Notes: generated by a model not told the origin, from the sequence alone. Numbered from the stretch's first letter, positions 49,726-59,681 are shown. The stretch: DNA of 64,000 nucleotides from Edwardsiella ictaluri ATCC 33202 (GCF_000264785.1 NZ_AFJI01000041.1:1-64000); one strand, 5' to 3'. Made by a program: numbers and translations.

Positions 49726-52700
49726 ATGCATAAATTCTCTTTTCCGGCATTATTGATGACGCTGGGGCTACTCCCGCTGCCGCCAGCAGACGCGCAGCAG
49801 GATAACGCGCTGCGGATACTGACCTATAACACCTATTTCGATCGCCTGGATGAGCCGGCCATCACGCTGCCTTTTTTTATCAATGCCAATTATGATCTGA
49901 TGGGGTTTCAGGAGGTTGAAACCTTACAAAGTCTGGATAACCGAGGGCGGCGCTATCAGCGCCTGCTGGAGCAGGCGGGGCTTGGGCACTTTAGCGCATT
50001 GGGCGACAGTGCGGTACAAACGCCGCTGCCCGCCCGTTTTGGCAACCTGATGCTGGCCGATGGGACGCTGTACTACGATATTGATTTGCAACAGCGGGTT
50101 ATCAGTGCACTTAACGGTATAACAGTGGACGATGGCGTACGTATCCTGCTGGCGTCGGTTATCCAGAATGGTGTTCCTCTGCCCGAGGCGCTGGGGCAAC
50201 TGTTGGGCAAGCCGCGGGCGCTGGTTAATCTGATGAATGTGCTGTCAGCGCTGCGTACGCATCAGGTGCCTTTGGCCAATATCATGATGAACCTGCCCTA
50301 TGCAGTGCTGGAGCATGGCGTGGTGGATACGCCATTGCTGTTCGGCAGCCCACACCTCAGTTCTCAGGATGATTCCTCTTTTCGCCTCAATCAGGTTCAA
50401 CTGCTCAATGCGGTTGCGCGTGCAACACCGCTGCCGATTGTGCTGGCCGGTGACTTTAATGCCGGAGAATATGCGGAGCGCGGGCTGTTCAGCGTAGATG
50501 CGCAGGTGCAGCTGTTTAACCGCTATATACAGAACCCGGATGCATCGCCCGCCCGGTTTTACCGTACGCTGCTTGAGCAATATGCCCAAAACGGGGAGCT
50601 GTTGAACGTACTGATTGACCGCGGGCAGGCGTTGAATGACGCCGATGAAGCGTTGATCGCCGCACTGTTCCGCGCTGAAAACTACCCCGTGGATGGCAAT
50701 CTGCCGCGGACCATGAATCTTTTGCGCCAGCGCTACCAACTGTTTATACATCACGAAGAACGGGAGCCGTTTGCGCCCCATACCCTGAATGATGGCAGTA
50801 CGACCTGGCCGTCGGTCATGGATGACAATGCCCGCCTCGGCTGGGGAGCCTGGAGCCGTGGGCAGGTGGACTATATTGCCGTATCGCGCCCCTTTGCAAA
50901 ATGGTTTTCCCTGGCAGACGACGCCAGCGATCCCTACAGCGGCATTATGCAGCTGGCGTTTAATCCCATGGATGCCACCTACCGTATCAATGATGCCTAT
51001 TTTGCCATCGATGGCACGCCGATGAATGGGCAGCGTATTGTCGAGAAGGAGTATGTGTCTGCCTCTGACCACGCGCTGGTGGCCCATACGTTGCGCTATA
51101 CCGGCCCTGCACTGCGCCTGGCAGACGATGGGCGGCTTACATTAATCTGGGGGCCGGAGGCGGCTAACTACACGCCACAGCGCCCGCTGTTTTTATTAAC
51201 GCGTAACAACCAGCGTAATGATATGTACCTGGGCAATCTGGCCGACGCACAGGGGGAGCCGCTGCCGCTGTTGGCGCAGCTGCCGGAGGCCGTCAAACAG
51301 ACGCCGCTCTCCTGCGTATGGCGTAATGATGCCCAGATTGGCGCGGCGGTGAGCCGCTATTGTCTTGATGATCACCGTATGATTGGCAACGTTCGTGTGA
51401 CCGGAGATGCGGTGTTATTGGTGGATGACGGGGAGGCGATGGGGATACTGCCCAAGGTTGATCTTGCGCGCGGCAGTACGCTGGTGCTTGCCACCCCCAC
51501 GCCTGACAATTTTCATCTGGCGGCGCTGAATCATGCCGGAAATCTGTGGTTGAGTGCCGCTGCGGCGGGAAATCAGCTGATCGTCGACGGCGATTACCAG
51601 AGTGGTGACGGTCTGTTGGGATTTGGGGTAAATGTGTCCGGGACTGATCTCCGCAGCGATAGCCTTACGCTGAACGGACCCAGTAGCGGCAATACACGCG
51701 TTGCCATTACCGGTCGTGAAGGGTTGGGGCAGAAGGCGGATGCCATCGCGCTTATTTCGCTGGCCGGGGAGAGTCAGGCAACGTTTGCGCTGGCGCAGCG
51801 GACCGTGGCGGCCGCTTATGATTACCGTTTGGCGGAGCAGGTGGATGATGGACAGGGAAGGCGCCGCTATTGGCTGACCAACCTGGCTGAGGGGGGGCAT
51901 AGCACGCTGATTCGCCCGGAAAGCCAGGGGTATCTGGCCAATCTGGCGGCGGCCAATACCCTGTTTCTTCCCCGCTGGCAGGAGATGGTTTATCCGCACG
52001 CCACCCGGAGCGCGGCTTCCAGCATGTGGCTGCGCCAGAATGGGGGATATCGCTATTACCGCGATAGCAGCGGCCAGTTGGATACCCGGGGGCACCGTTA
52101 TGCCGTGCAGTTGGGCGGAGAGGTTACCCAGTGGCAAGGCGATCACGGTGATTACCGGTTGGGGGTGATGGGCGGCTACGGAACATCGCGCAGTTCGAGC
52201 CGCAACCACGTAAGCCAACGGCAGGCTGAGGCCAGTCTGGACAGCTATACCGCGGGAGTATACGTCGCCTACAGCCACGATCCGTTGGGATTGCAGGGGC
52301 TTTATTTCAATGGCGCGTTGCAGTATGTCTGGGGCGATAACCGGGTACAGGGAGAGCAGTTAAGTGCGCAACGCTATAATAGTCGGGGTTTTCTGGCATC
52401 CATTGAAGGCGGGTATGCCTGGCGTTATGCCATCAATGCCACACATACGCTTTCGCTGACGCCCCAAATTCAGCTGGCCCATATGGGCGTGAGTGGGAAG
52501 GATGTCACGGAGGCGGCGGGCACCCGGGTTCGGGACGAGAGTAACGGCGGCATGTATGCCCGGGCGGGTATCCACGCTGCCTGGCAAATTGATATGGCCT
52601 CGGGCAGTACGCTGACGCCGTTTGCTGAGCTGGGTTATCAGCATCAGCCCGCCTTTGCGCTGATGATGGACAACGCCACGGTTGAGCAGGGAACGGTGAA

Positions 52701-52839
52701 CAATACGCTACAGGTCAGTGTGGGCATCCGTGGACACATTGATGGTGATCTGAGCTTTTCGGCCCAGTTGAATGGACAGGCGGGAGAGCAGCGTTACCGC
52801 GACGGTGCGGTATCGCTGCAGATAGCATACCGCTTTTGA
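49726..52839 (+). CDS. Type Va autotransporter with endonuclease/exonuclease/phosphatase (EEP) passenger domain
   Basis: A 1037-residue protein. Residues 1-23 form a signal peptide (FSFPALLMTLGLLPLPPADA). Residues about 26-455 read as an EEP-superfamily enzyme: ILTYNTYFDR (Asn35), MGFQEVETL (Glu63), GSPHLSSQDD (His210), LAGDFNAGEY (Asp243, Asn245), GQVDYIAV (Asp382) and SASDHALV (Asp448-His449). All core catalytic positions are present, interrupted by two helical inserts (about 125-200 and 250-375). About 460-760 looks like a beta-rich stalk, and the last 270 residues are an autotransporter barrel ending in LQIAYRF with the required C-terminal Phe. Known EEP members include DNase I, neutral sphingomyelinases, inositol phosphatases and AP endonucleases; the substrate cannot be read from sequence. 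ATG at 49690 is rejected for lack of a ribosome site. Its neighbours are core genes, so it looks like an inserted accessory gene. Confidence 0.88.
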   Translation: MHKFSFPALLMTLGLLPLPPADAQQDNALRILTYNTYFDRLDEPAITLPFFINANYDLMGFQEVETLQSLDNRGRRYQRLLEQAGLGHFSALGDSAVQTPLPARFGNLMLADGTLYYDIDLQQRVISALNGITVDDGVRILLASVIQNGVPLPEALGQLLGKPRALVNLMNVLSALRTHQVPLANIMMNLPYAVLEHGVVDTPLLFGSPHLSSQDDSSFRLNQVQLLNAVARATPLPIVLAGDFNAGEYAERGLFSVDAQVQLFNRYIQNPDASPARFYRTLLEQYAQNGELLNVLIDRGQALNDADEALIAALFRAENYPVDGNLPRTMNLLRQRYQLFIHHEEREPFAPHTLNDGSTTWPSVMDDNARLGWGAWSRGQVDYIAVSRPFAKWFSLADDASDPYSGIMQLAFNPMDATYRINDAYFAIDGTPMNGQRIVEKEYVSASDHALVAHTLRYTGPALRLADDGRLTLIWGPEAANYTPQRPLFLLTRNNQRNDMYLGNLADAQGEPLPLLAQLPEAVKQTPLSCVWRNDAQIGAAVSRYCLDDHRMIGNVRVTGDAVLLVDDGEAMGILPKVDLARGSTLVLATPTPDNFHLAALNHAGNLWLSAAAAGNQLIVDGDYQSGDGLLGFGVNVSGTDLRSDSLTLNGPSSGNTRVAITGREGLGQKADAIALISLAGESQATFALAQRTVAAAYDYRLAEQVDDGQGRRRYWLTNLAEGGHSTLIRPESQGYLANLAAANTLFLPRWQEMVYPHATRSAASSMWLRQNGGYRYYRDSSGQLDTRGHRYAVQLGGEVTQWQGDHGDYRLGVMGGYGTSRSSSRNHVSQRQAEASLDSYTAGVYVAYSHDPLGLQGLYFNGALQYVWGDNRVQGEQLSAQRYNSRGFLASIEGGYAWRYAINATHTLSLTPQIQLAHMGVSGKDVTEAAGTRVRDESNGGMYARAGIHAAWQIDMASGSTLTPFAELGYQHQPAFALMMDNATVEQGTVNNTLQVSVGIRGHIDGDLSFSAQLNGQAGEQRYRDGAVSLQIAYRF

Positions 52840-52978
52840 TCATTGCCCTGTCATTGCTATCCCGGCCCGGCATTTTCCCGTCAGGGATAAAATTTATCCG
52901 CATAAACCTTCACCGCCGGTAAAGGACGCGTTATTATAAAATCGAATATAACTTCGACAACATAGAACTGATATTGCG

Positions 52979-53053
52979 ATGATTGATAAAGAACTGGATA
53001 CCTGGAAGTCATTTATTGAGTTTATTTTGAATCAGCAGGAACAGCAACAATAG
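52979..53053 (+). CDS. ypfM: Microprotein YpfM
   Basis: A 24-residue ORF: MIDKELDTWKSFIEFILNQQ then EQQQ. It matches the E. coli microprotein YpfM (MIERELGNWKDFIEVMLRK) at most positions and lies in the same acrD-yffB neighbourhood, so it is very probably real in spite of its size and a weak ribosome site. It is too short for standard gene callers. The glutamine-rich tail is an extension relative to E. coli. It probably forms one amphipathic helix; function is unknown. It is on the opposite strand to acrD and dapE. Confidence 0.8.
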   Translation: MIDKELDTWKSFIEFILNQQEQQQ

Positions 53054-53107
53054 GCCGGAAACGCCCCTGATGGGCACTGTCGGCGCAGTTTCTGACGTTA
53101 TCCACCG

Positions 53108-56100
53108 TCAATTATGCCGTTTGGCTTTTCCGGGAAAGCGACGGCGAACCAGAATAAAGAACAGCGGAGCAAAGTAGATCGACAGCAGGGTCGCGGCGAT
53201 CATGCCGCCGAGTACCCCGGTGCCGACCGCATGCTGGCTGCCGGAGCCTGCACCGTGGCTGAGGGTCAATGGGTGCACGCCGAAGATGCAGGCCAGCGAG
53301 GTCATCAGGATAGGGCGTAGCCGCAGGCGGCATGCTTCCAGCGTTGCGGTCAGCAGATCTTTGCCGCTGCGGTTGAGTTCGCTGACGAACTCAACGATCA
53401 GAATGGCATTTTTCGCCGATAGACCGATGATGGTCAGCAGCCCTACCTGGAAATAGACATCGTTCTCCAGTCCACGCAGCCCGGTGGCACAGACGGCGCC
53501 CAGTACGCCGAGCGGCACCACCAGTATCACCGAGAAGGGAATAGACCAGCTTTCATACAGCGCCGCCAGGCAGAGGAATACCACCAGCAGCGAGAGGATG
53601 TACAGCACCGGTCCTGGGCGCCGGAGAGGCGCTCCTGATAGGACATGCCGGTCCACTCCAGGCCAAAGCCGCTGGGCAGGTCGCTGACCAGCTGTTCCAT
53701 GATCTCCATGGCCTGGCCGGTGCTGATCCTCTGAGCTGCCTCACCGACGATTTCGACTGCGGCTGCACCGTTATAGCGCTCCAGGCGCGGTGAGCCGTAG
53801 CTCCAGTGGGTGCTGGCAAAGGCGGAGAAGGGGACCATCTCTCCCTGGCCGTTGCGGACATACCATTTATTGATATCCTCCGGCAGCCTACGGTAGGCGG
53901 CTTCGCCCTGCACATAGACCTTCTTCACCCGTCCACGGTTGAGAAAGTCGTTAACGTAGGTTGAGCCCCAGGCGGTCTTCAGCGTGTTATTGATGTCGTC
54001 GATGCTGATGCCGAGCGCCTGCGCTTTGCGTTGATCGATGTCGACCTGCAGCTGTGGGCTGTCGTCCATCCCGTTATGGCGCACCCGGGTCAGCTCTGGC
54101 TGCCTGGCCGCGGCTGTCAGCAGTCGATCGCGGGCCTGCATCAGCGCATCGTGACCGAGACCGCCATGATCCTCCAGCTCCAGATCGAAGCCGGCGGAGC
54201 TGCCCAGTCCGGAAATGGCCGGTGGGCTGCTGGCAAAGACCCGCGCTTCGCGAATATTGGCGAAGGCCCGGCTGGTGCGCTCAATGATGGCGCCAGCGCT
54301 GTCGGCGTCGCCAGTGCGCTGCTCCCAAGGCTTGAAGCGTACGAACATCCGCACGACATTTTGGCCGTTGCCGCCCGGCCCAGCGCCGACGATGGAGAAT
54401 ACCGACTGCACGTTCTTGCCTTCGCCGACCAGCAGGTAGTTCTCCACCTTATCCACCACTTTCAGGGTCTCCTGTTGCGTTGCGCCGACCGGCAGCTGGA
54501 TTTGGGTCATGAAGACCCCGCGATCCTCCTGCGGTAGAAAGGAGGTGGGCAGATGCAGGTACAGGGTGCCCAGGCCTCCGAGGATCAAAAGATAGAGCAG
54601 CATGCTGCGCCCGCTGTTGCGTACCACACGGGCCACGCCGTTCTCATAGCGCAGGGCGCTGCGCTCAAAGGTTCGGTTAAACCAGCCGAAGAAGCCTTTT
54701 TTGGCGTGTAGCTGCGTTTTGCTGACCGGTCGCAGCAGGGTTGCGCACAGGGCGGGAGTCAGGATCAGCGCCACCAGCACTGAGAGGGGCATGGCGAAGA
54801 CAATGGTGATGGAGAACTGGCGATAAGTCACGCCGGTGGTGCCGCCAAATAAGGCCATCGGTACGAATACCGCAGACAGTACCAGGGCGATCCCCACCAG
54901 TGCCCCCTGGATCTGATCCATCGATTTACGCGTCGCTTCCCGCGGCGATAGCCCTTCTTCGCTCATCAGGCGCTCGACGTTTTCCACCACTACGATGGCA
55001 TCGTTGACCAATAGCCCGATGGCCAGCACCATGGCGAACATGGTCAGGGTATTGATGCTGTATCCCATGGCAAACAGCACGGCAAAGGTCCCCAGCTGCA
55101 CCACCGGTACGGCGATGGTCGGGATCAGGGTTGCGCGCAGGCTCTGCAGGAACAGGTACATCGCCAGAAACACCAGGGCGATGGCTTGAAACAGAGTTTT
55201 GACCGCATCTTGGATCGCCGCCTGGACAAACGGGGTGGTTTCGTAGGCGTACTCGACCTTCAGGCCGTGGGGAAAATAGGGCTCCAGCTGCGCCAGTTTG
55301 GCCTTGACCCGTGCATCGGTGGCCAGCTCATTGGCACCGGAGGCCAGCTTAATGCTCATGCCTGAGGCCGGTTTTCCGTTGACGCGCGACAGGTAGTCAT
55401 ACTTTTCGGCGCCCAGCTCGATGTTGGCCACGTCGCCCAGCGTTACCAGAGAGCCATCGCTGTTCACCCGCAGCGTTATCTCGCGGAACTGCTTTGGGGT
55501 CTGGAGCTGGGACTGTGCCATCAGAGTCGCATTGAGCGCCTGACCGGGAACCGCCAGGGTAGCGCCGATCTGACCGACGGCGATCTGACTGTTCTGACTT
55601 TTTATCGCGCTGATGACGTCCTGCGTCGTCAGGCGGAACTGGTTAAGCTTATTGGGATCAAGCCAGATACGCATGGCGTATTGGGAGCCAAATGCATCTA
55701 TGCTGCCGACACCGTCGATTCGGCTGATCGGACCCTGCAGGTTACTGGCCACATAGTCGGCGATATCCTGGCGATCCATGCTGTCATCGGTGGAGACGAA
55801 GGCGATCGTCATCAGACTGCTGTCACCGGACTTGCTGACGCGTATCCCCTGCTGTTGAACCTCCTGCGGCAGTTTCCGGGTGGCGGCACTGAGCTGATTC
55901 TGGACCTGCTGCATCGCCTCATTGGGGTCGGTGCCGGACTGAAAGGTCAGCGTAATGGAGGCGCTGCCGCTGCTGCTGCTCTGAGAGGAGGTATATATCA
56001 GTCCATCCAGGCCGGTCATGTTCTGTTCGATGATCTGGGTAACGGTGTTCTCCAGGGTTTGGGCCGATGCGCCGGGATAGGAGGCGCTGATACGTACCGT

Positions 56101-56223
56101 TGGCGGCGCCAGATTAGGGTACTGCTCAATGGGGAGCTGGTGGATGGCCAGCAGCCCCGCCAGGCTAAAAAAGATGGCGATGACCCAGGCAAAAATGGGG
56201 CGATCGAGGAAAAATTCAGCTAT
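53108..56223 (-). pseudogene. acrD: Broken RND efflux pump AcrD
   Basis: About 1038 codons, the size of E. coli AcrD (1037), and clearly AcrD by similarity and by position between narQ and yffB. It carries three defects. First, the expected start (MANFFIDRP in E. coli) reads ATA-GCT-GAA (56223-56218), so the ATG is lost; the nearest in-frame alternatives are a distant GTG or ATG upstream. Second, the first Asp of the proton-relay pair is Asn: [15 protein letters not shown], codon AAC at 55003-55005. Third, one base is missing near 53616 in YQERLSGAQ / [10 protein letters not shown], shifting the last 180 residues, which are otherwise intact ([17 protein letters not shown]). The normal pump exports aminoglycosides and anionic drugs with AcrA and TolC. 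Confidence 0.92.
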
Positions 56224-56325
56224 GCAGCAACCCTGATTAATCTGATGCGAGGTGACGCGCGGCAGCAGGCAGTGCCTCTCCTGCACCGCATAGAGTGATG
56301 CTGCACTGTATCCTGCACTATGGGG

Positions 56326-56343
56326 AAAAAAGTGGAGAAAAAA
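56326..56343 (-). promoter_or_regulatory. Candidate BaeR box upstream of acrD
   Basis: On the minus strand TTTTTTCTCCACTTTTTT matches the first ten bases of the BaeR consensus TTTTTCTCCATNATTGGC. It lies about 105 bases before the acrD coding start. E. coli acrD is a BaeR target, so the site may be a relic of that control. Confidence 0.45.
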
Positions 56344-56558
56344 TGGAAAAACGTAAAAAATCGTGCGTTGGAGCATAGTCGCCTATCAGTTGCACAAAAA
56401 GCGCGCGGCACCGCGCCGTCCGGCGCATATTTGCCCAGGGCGGGGGGCAAGTTGTGCAATACTGGATCTGTCCTCTGCGCATGCTAACCCGCGTGAGGAT
56501 CACCAACGTTATCGCACTGTGCCTGGGGTGTCCCTCATCGGCGTTTGAAGGAGAAGAG

Positions 56559-56867
56559 ATGGAGATCAATCCGGTATTTGCCCGTCGGCTTTACCTGTGC
56601 TGGCTGCTGGCCCATAAAGATAAACCCAATGTACCCCGCCTGATGCAGCTGACCGGCTGGCCGCGGCGTACGCTGCAGGATGTGCTCAAGGCGCTGCCGG
56701 GGATGGGGGTCACCCTGTGTTTCGTTGAACAGGGAGTGCGCCATAATGACGGTTATTACACGTTGACAGACTGGGGACCACTGGATGCCGAATGGATAGC
56801 ACAGCATGCCGACGGGCTGTTGGCATGCCTGGATCAGCCGGTGCATGCCGAGTTTGCGCGCCCTTAA
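56559..56867 (+). CDS. Small winged-helix protein
   Basis: A 102-residue protein (MEINPVFARRLYLCWLLAHK start) with a helix-turn-helix (NVPRLMQLTGWPRRTLQDVL) followed by a wing-like strand pair (VTLCFVEQGVRHNDGYYTLT). It contains two of the usual wHTH landmarks but no effector domain. Homologues occur beside acrD in related enterobacteria as far as I recall, but I cannot name it. AAGGAGAAGAG precedes the ATG at 56559; the longer frame from 56454 is not supported. It is divergent from acrD and convergent with narP, and might be a local regulator. Confidence 0.8.
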   Translation: MEINPVFARRLYLCWLLAHKDKPNVPRLMQLTGWPRRTLQDVLKALPGMGVTLCFVEQGVRHNDGYYTLTDWGPLDAEWIAQHADGLLACLDQPVHAEFARP

Positions 56868-56944
56868 GGGGCGCGATAGCATACCAAACGGGTGTTTCCG
56901 TAACGCAGGCGGTGGCCGGTATTTCCCTGGTTCTATCCCCTGTA

Positions 56945-57592
56945 TCAGCTGTTTTTGTATTCCAGGTACAGCACCGTGGCGGCCACGCGGGAACGGACGT
57001 TGAGCTTGCGCAGCAGGTTGCGGATGTGCACCTTGACGGTCTCCTCCGAAATATGCAGCTGTGCGGCGATCTGTTTGTTGGACATGCCACGGACCACCTC
57101 CTGCAAGACATCCAGTTCGCGCTCGGTCAAATCGGCCAGCGGATCGGCGATTTCACTGCGGGTGCTGAGATAGGCGCTTACGGACTCGCTGAACACCGAG
57201 CGCCCCTCCGCCGCCTGGCGGATCTGGGCCAACAGCGCCTCAGGCTCGCTGTCCTTAAGCAGGTAGCTGTCGGCGCCGGCATCGACCAGCGCATACACAT
57301 CGCTGCGGGCGTCGGAGACGGTCAGTATGATAATACGGGCGTCGATACCCTCACTGCGTAGGGCTTTCAGTGTATCCAGTCCCGATAATCCTTTCATATT
57401 GAGATCCAGCAGAATCAGGTCTGGCTGGCTGCGCCCGGCCAGCGCAATGGCTTCACTGCCGTTGCTGGCTTCGGCGACTACGCTGAAGACGCTGTCCAGC
57501 TCCAACAGCTGACGTACCCCGCGGCGCATCAGCGGGTGATCATCGACGATCATGACGCGGAAAGGGGCGGTAGTTGATGTTGGATGTTCCAT
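56945..57592 (-). CDS. narP: Nitrate/nitrite response regulator NarP
   Basis: A 215-residue NarL/FixJ-type regulator, the E. coli NarP length. The receiver has VMIVDDHPLMRRGVRQLLEL, the phosphorylated Asp in LILLDLNMKGLSG and LLKDSEPEALLAQI. The LuxR-type helix-turn-helix is LTERELDVLQEVVRGMSNKQ and LHISEETVKVHIRNLLRKLN. NarP activates nap and represses or activates other respiration genes through TACYYMT heptamers arranged 7-2-7. It lies 55 bases after narQ on the same strand. In E. coli narP and narQ are not adjacent. Confidence 0.95.
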   Translation of the reverse strand: MEHPTSTTAPFRVMIVDDHPLMRRGVRQLLELDSVFSVVAEASNGSEAIALAGRSQPDLILLDLNMKGLSGLDTLKALRSEGIDARIIILTVSDARSDVYALVDAGADSYLLKDSEPEALLAQIRQAAEGRSVFSESVSAYLSTRSEIADPLADLTERELDVLQEVVRGMSNKQIAAQLHISEETVKVHIRNLLRKLNVRSRVAATVLYLEYKNS

Positions 57593-57647
57593 AACGAGCT
57601 CCCTGAAGAGGGGCGGTCGCTGCCCGCCCGTAGTTTATTATTATAAA

Positions 57648-59348
57648 TCAGATCCCGTCGCCGGAAGGGGGACGAAAGATCAAGGTTACCCGGGTTCCTC
57701 CATCGGGGCCCGGGGTGATATGCAGCTCGCCCCCAAGACGGGCAGCGCGCTCGGCCATGATGGTCAGACCATAGTGACCGGGCGGCTCCTCAGTGCTGGA
57801 TAGGCCGATGCCGTCGTCGGTGACGCTGATCACGTTGGCTCCGTCGTCACGACAGCAGCAGCTCAGGGTAATGTGCTGCGCCTGAGCGTGCTTGATCGCG
57901 TTGAGCGTCGCTTCCCGGACAATTTGTAACACGTGAACCTGCTGCTGTGCATTCAGTGACTGAGAAGAGAGCGCACAGTTTAGCGTAATCCGCGCGTCAG
58001 TCTGTAATTTTAGCGGCGCCAGTAGCTGTTGCAACGCCTCGCGCAGGTCGGCCTCTTCGATAGTCAGCCGGAAGGTGGCCAACAGCTCGCGCAGCTGGCG
58101 ATAGGCGTCGCTGAGCGCCTGATCGAAGTCGCGAATAATCGCCTGAGCAGGATGGTTTTCGGCGTCGGTTGTCCGCCGCAGTAAGGTTATCTGAATACGC
58201 AGGAAAGCCAGCGCCTGGGCCAGGGAGTCATGAAGCTCGCGGGCGATGGTGGCCCGCTCCTCCATCAGCAGCAGTTGAAGCTGTTGCTTTTGTGCCCGGT
58301 TGAAGTAGATCCCCCGGCTGAGCATGTTGGCGACGTTCTGCATCAGCTGCATCTGCGGAGACTGTCGTGCGGGCCAGCGCAGCGCACCGAGCGGTTGTCC
58401 GTCCAGCATCAGGGGCAGCTCCCGGGTGGGCTTGCGTTCATTCGCCGTGCCACTGGCGAGCAGCCAGCGTCCCTGACCACTGTCGATCACCTCCAACTGT
58501 AGGAAGTCGAGCGCCTCGCTGCTGCGTACGATATTCAGTACCTGCTCAAAACTGGGCTGGGTTATCTGGCTGACGGTCAGCGCCTGCGAGGCCTCAAACA
58601 GTACACCCAGTGTGCGATTGGCCTGGATAAGGCTTTCTGTTTTTTCTTGCACCTTATCTTCAAGGGAGCGGTAAAGTTTCTCCAATTCGCCGGACATACG
58701 GGTAAAGGCTTTGGAGAGCACCCCCATCTCATTGGGCAGGTTGATATCCAACCGGAGCGGGGTGAAGTGGCCGTTTTGCATGCGGATACTGGCGGAGACC
58801 AGCTTGTTGAGCGGCGCGACCACCTCGCGGCGGATGGTGCGGATGGAGAACCAGACCAGCCCCATCAGGGCCAGCAGTCCGACCAGACTTATCAGCACCA
58901 CCTGCTTCATTTTCTGCTCGGCGTAATGTTGCAGCACCAGTACAAAATGGTCGATCTGATCGACATAGAGGGCGACACCGTGCAGGAAGGCCTGACTTTG
59001 TCCCTGGCGTAGCTGAATCTCCAGCTCCTGCCAGGTTTGCAACAACTGGATATATTCACTGCACACGGCGTCGGGAACATAGAATCGGGTGAGCTTTTGC
59101 AGCGCCGGGGCGCGCAGTGACTGACCATACTCATGCAAGTGGCGGGCGATATCCTGGGGCTGGCTGGTGAGATCGTAGGCCAGACGATAGCTCTGCATAC
59201 GCAGCGAGCCGGCAATATTGACCGCCTCGGCATCGTTGATGCTGCTGGCAACCGTCAGCAGGGCGATCCCGGTCGACAGAACGGAGAGGATCACCATGGC
59301 GATCAGGGCGCGCGCCAGAGTACTGGTCACGGAGCGTTTTACCAACAC
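57648..59348 (-). CDS. narQ: Nitrate/nitrite sensor kinase NarQ
   Basis: 566 residues from a GTG at 59348 (VLVKRSVTSTLARAL), the exact length of E. coli NarQ; AGGA lies eight bases upstream. The ATG at 59393 would add 15 unrelated residues. A membrane helix (about 15-37) leads into the periplasmic P-box NIAGSLRMQSYRLAYDLTSQ, the second helix is at about 150-170, then HAMP, a cysteine-poor central region, and the HisKA_3 transmitter with ERATIARELHDSLAQALAFL (His) and ATPase motifs REATLNAIKHAQAQ, DDGIGLSSTEEPPGHYGLTI. It senses nitrate and nitrite and phosphorylates NarP. The nap operon is divergent, 333 bases away. Confidence 0.95.
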   Translation of the reverse strand: MLVKRSVTSTLARALIAMVILSVLSTGIALLTVASSINDAEAVNIAGSLRMQSYRLAYDLTSQPQDIARHLHEYGQSLRAPALQKLTRFYVPDAVCSEYIQLLQTWQELEIQLRQGQSQAFLHGVALYVDQIDHFVLVLQHYAEQKMKQVVLISLVGLLALMGLVWFSIRTIRREVVAPLNKLVSASIRMQNGHFTPLRLDINLPNEMGVLSKAFTRMSGELEKLYRSLEDKVQEKTESLIQANRTLGVLFEASQALTVSQITQPSFEQVLNIVRSSEALDFLQLEVIDSGQGRWLLASGTANERKPTRELPLMLDGQPLGALRWPARQSPQMQLMQNVANMLSRGIYFNRAQKQQLQLLLMEERATIARELHDSLAQALAFLRIQITLLRRTTDAENHPAQAIIRDFDQALSDAYRQLRELLATFRLTIEEADLREALQQLLAPLKLQTDARITLNCALSSQSLNAQQQVHVLQIVREATLNAIKHAQAQHITLSCCCRDDGANVISVTDDGIGLSSTEEPPGHYGLTIMAERAARLGGELHITPGPDGGTRVTLIFRPPSGDGI

Positions 59349-59467
59349 GACTGTTTTCCTAATCAGGGTACAGCGCACGGCGACGTGCGGCAATGCGCTG
59401 TATATTTAAGTAAATAGCGAATGGCGCCGAGGGAGTGGATACAATGCGTGAAAGCGGCCAGAAAGGT

Positions 59468-59481
59468 TTGATCCTGCGCAA
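59468..59481 (+). promoter_or_regulatory. Candidate FNR site upstream of nap
   Basis: TTGATCCTGCGCAA resembles TTGAT-N4-ATCAA: the left half is perfect and the right half matches three of five. E. coli napF is activated by FNR and NarP. It lies about 200 bases before napF, in the 333-base region shared with narQ. No clear 7-2-7 NarP heptamer pair was found by eye. Confidence 0.45.
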
Positions 59482-59603
59482 TTATTCCCGCCATTTAACC
59501 CAAAAGAGGAATTATCAGCCGCAGTGGAAACCGGATACTTAACAACATAAGCCCCATAAACGCGAAGCCTTTACTAAAAAATAAATTAAGCGCGATAAAC
59601 CGT

Positions 59604-59627
59604 TAAGCGCTTTTGTAAGCGCTTTTG
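59604..59627. repeat. Tandem 12-bp direct repeat in the nap leader
   Basis: TAAGCGCTTTTG occurs twice back to back (59604-59615, 59616-59627), each with the palindrome AGCGCT. The TTGTAAGCGCTTTTG portion resembles LacI-type operators. It lies 55 bases before the napF start, where it could overlap the promoter or the leader RNA. Confidence 0.6.
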
Positions 59628-59681
59628 GGCCCGCGGAGTCACTTTTTAGCTGATGGATGAGCAATGTCACAGGAGCGCGCG

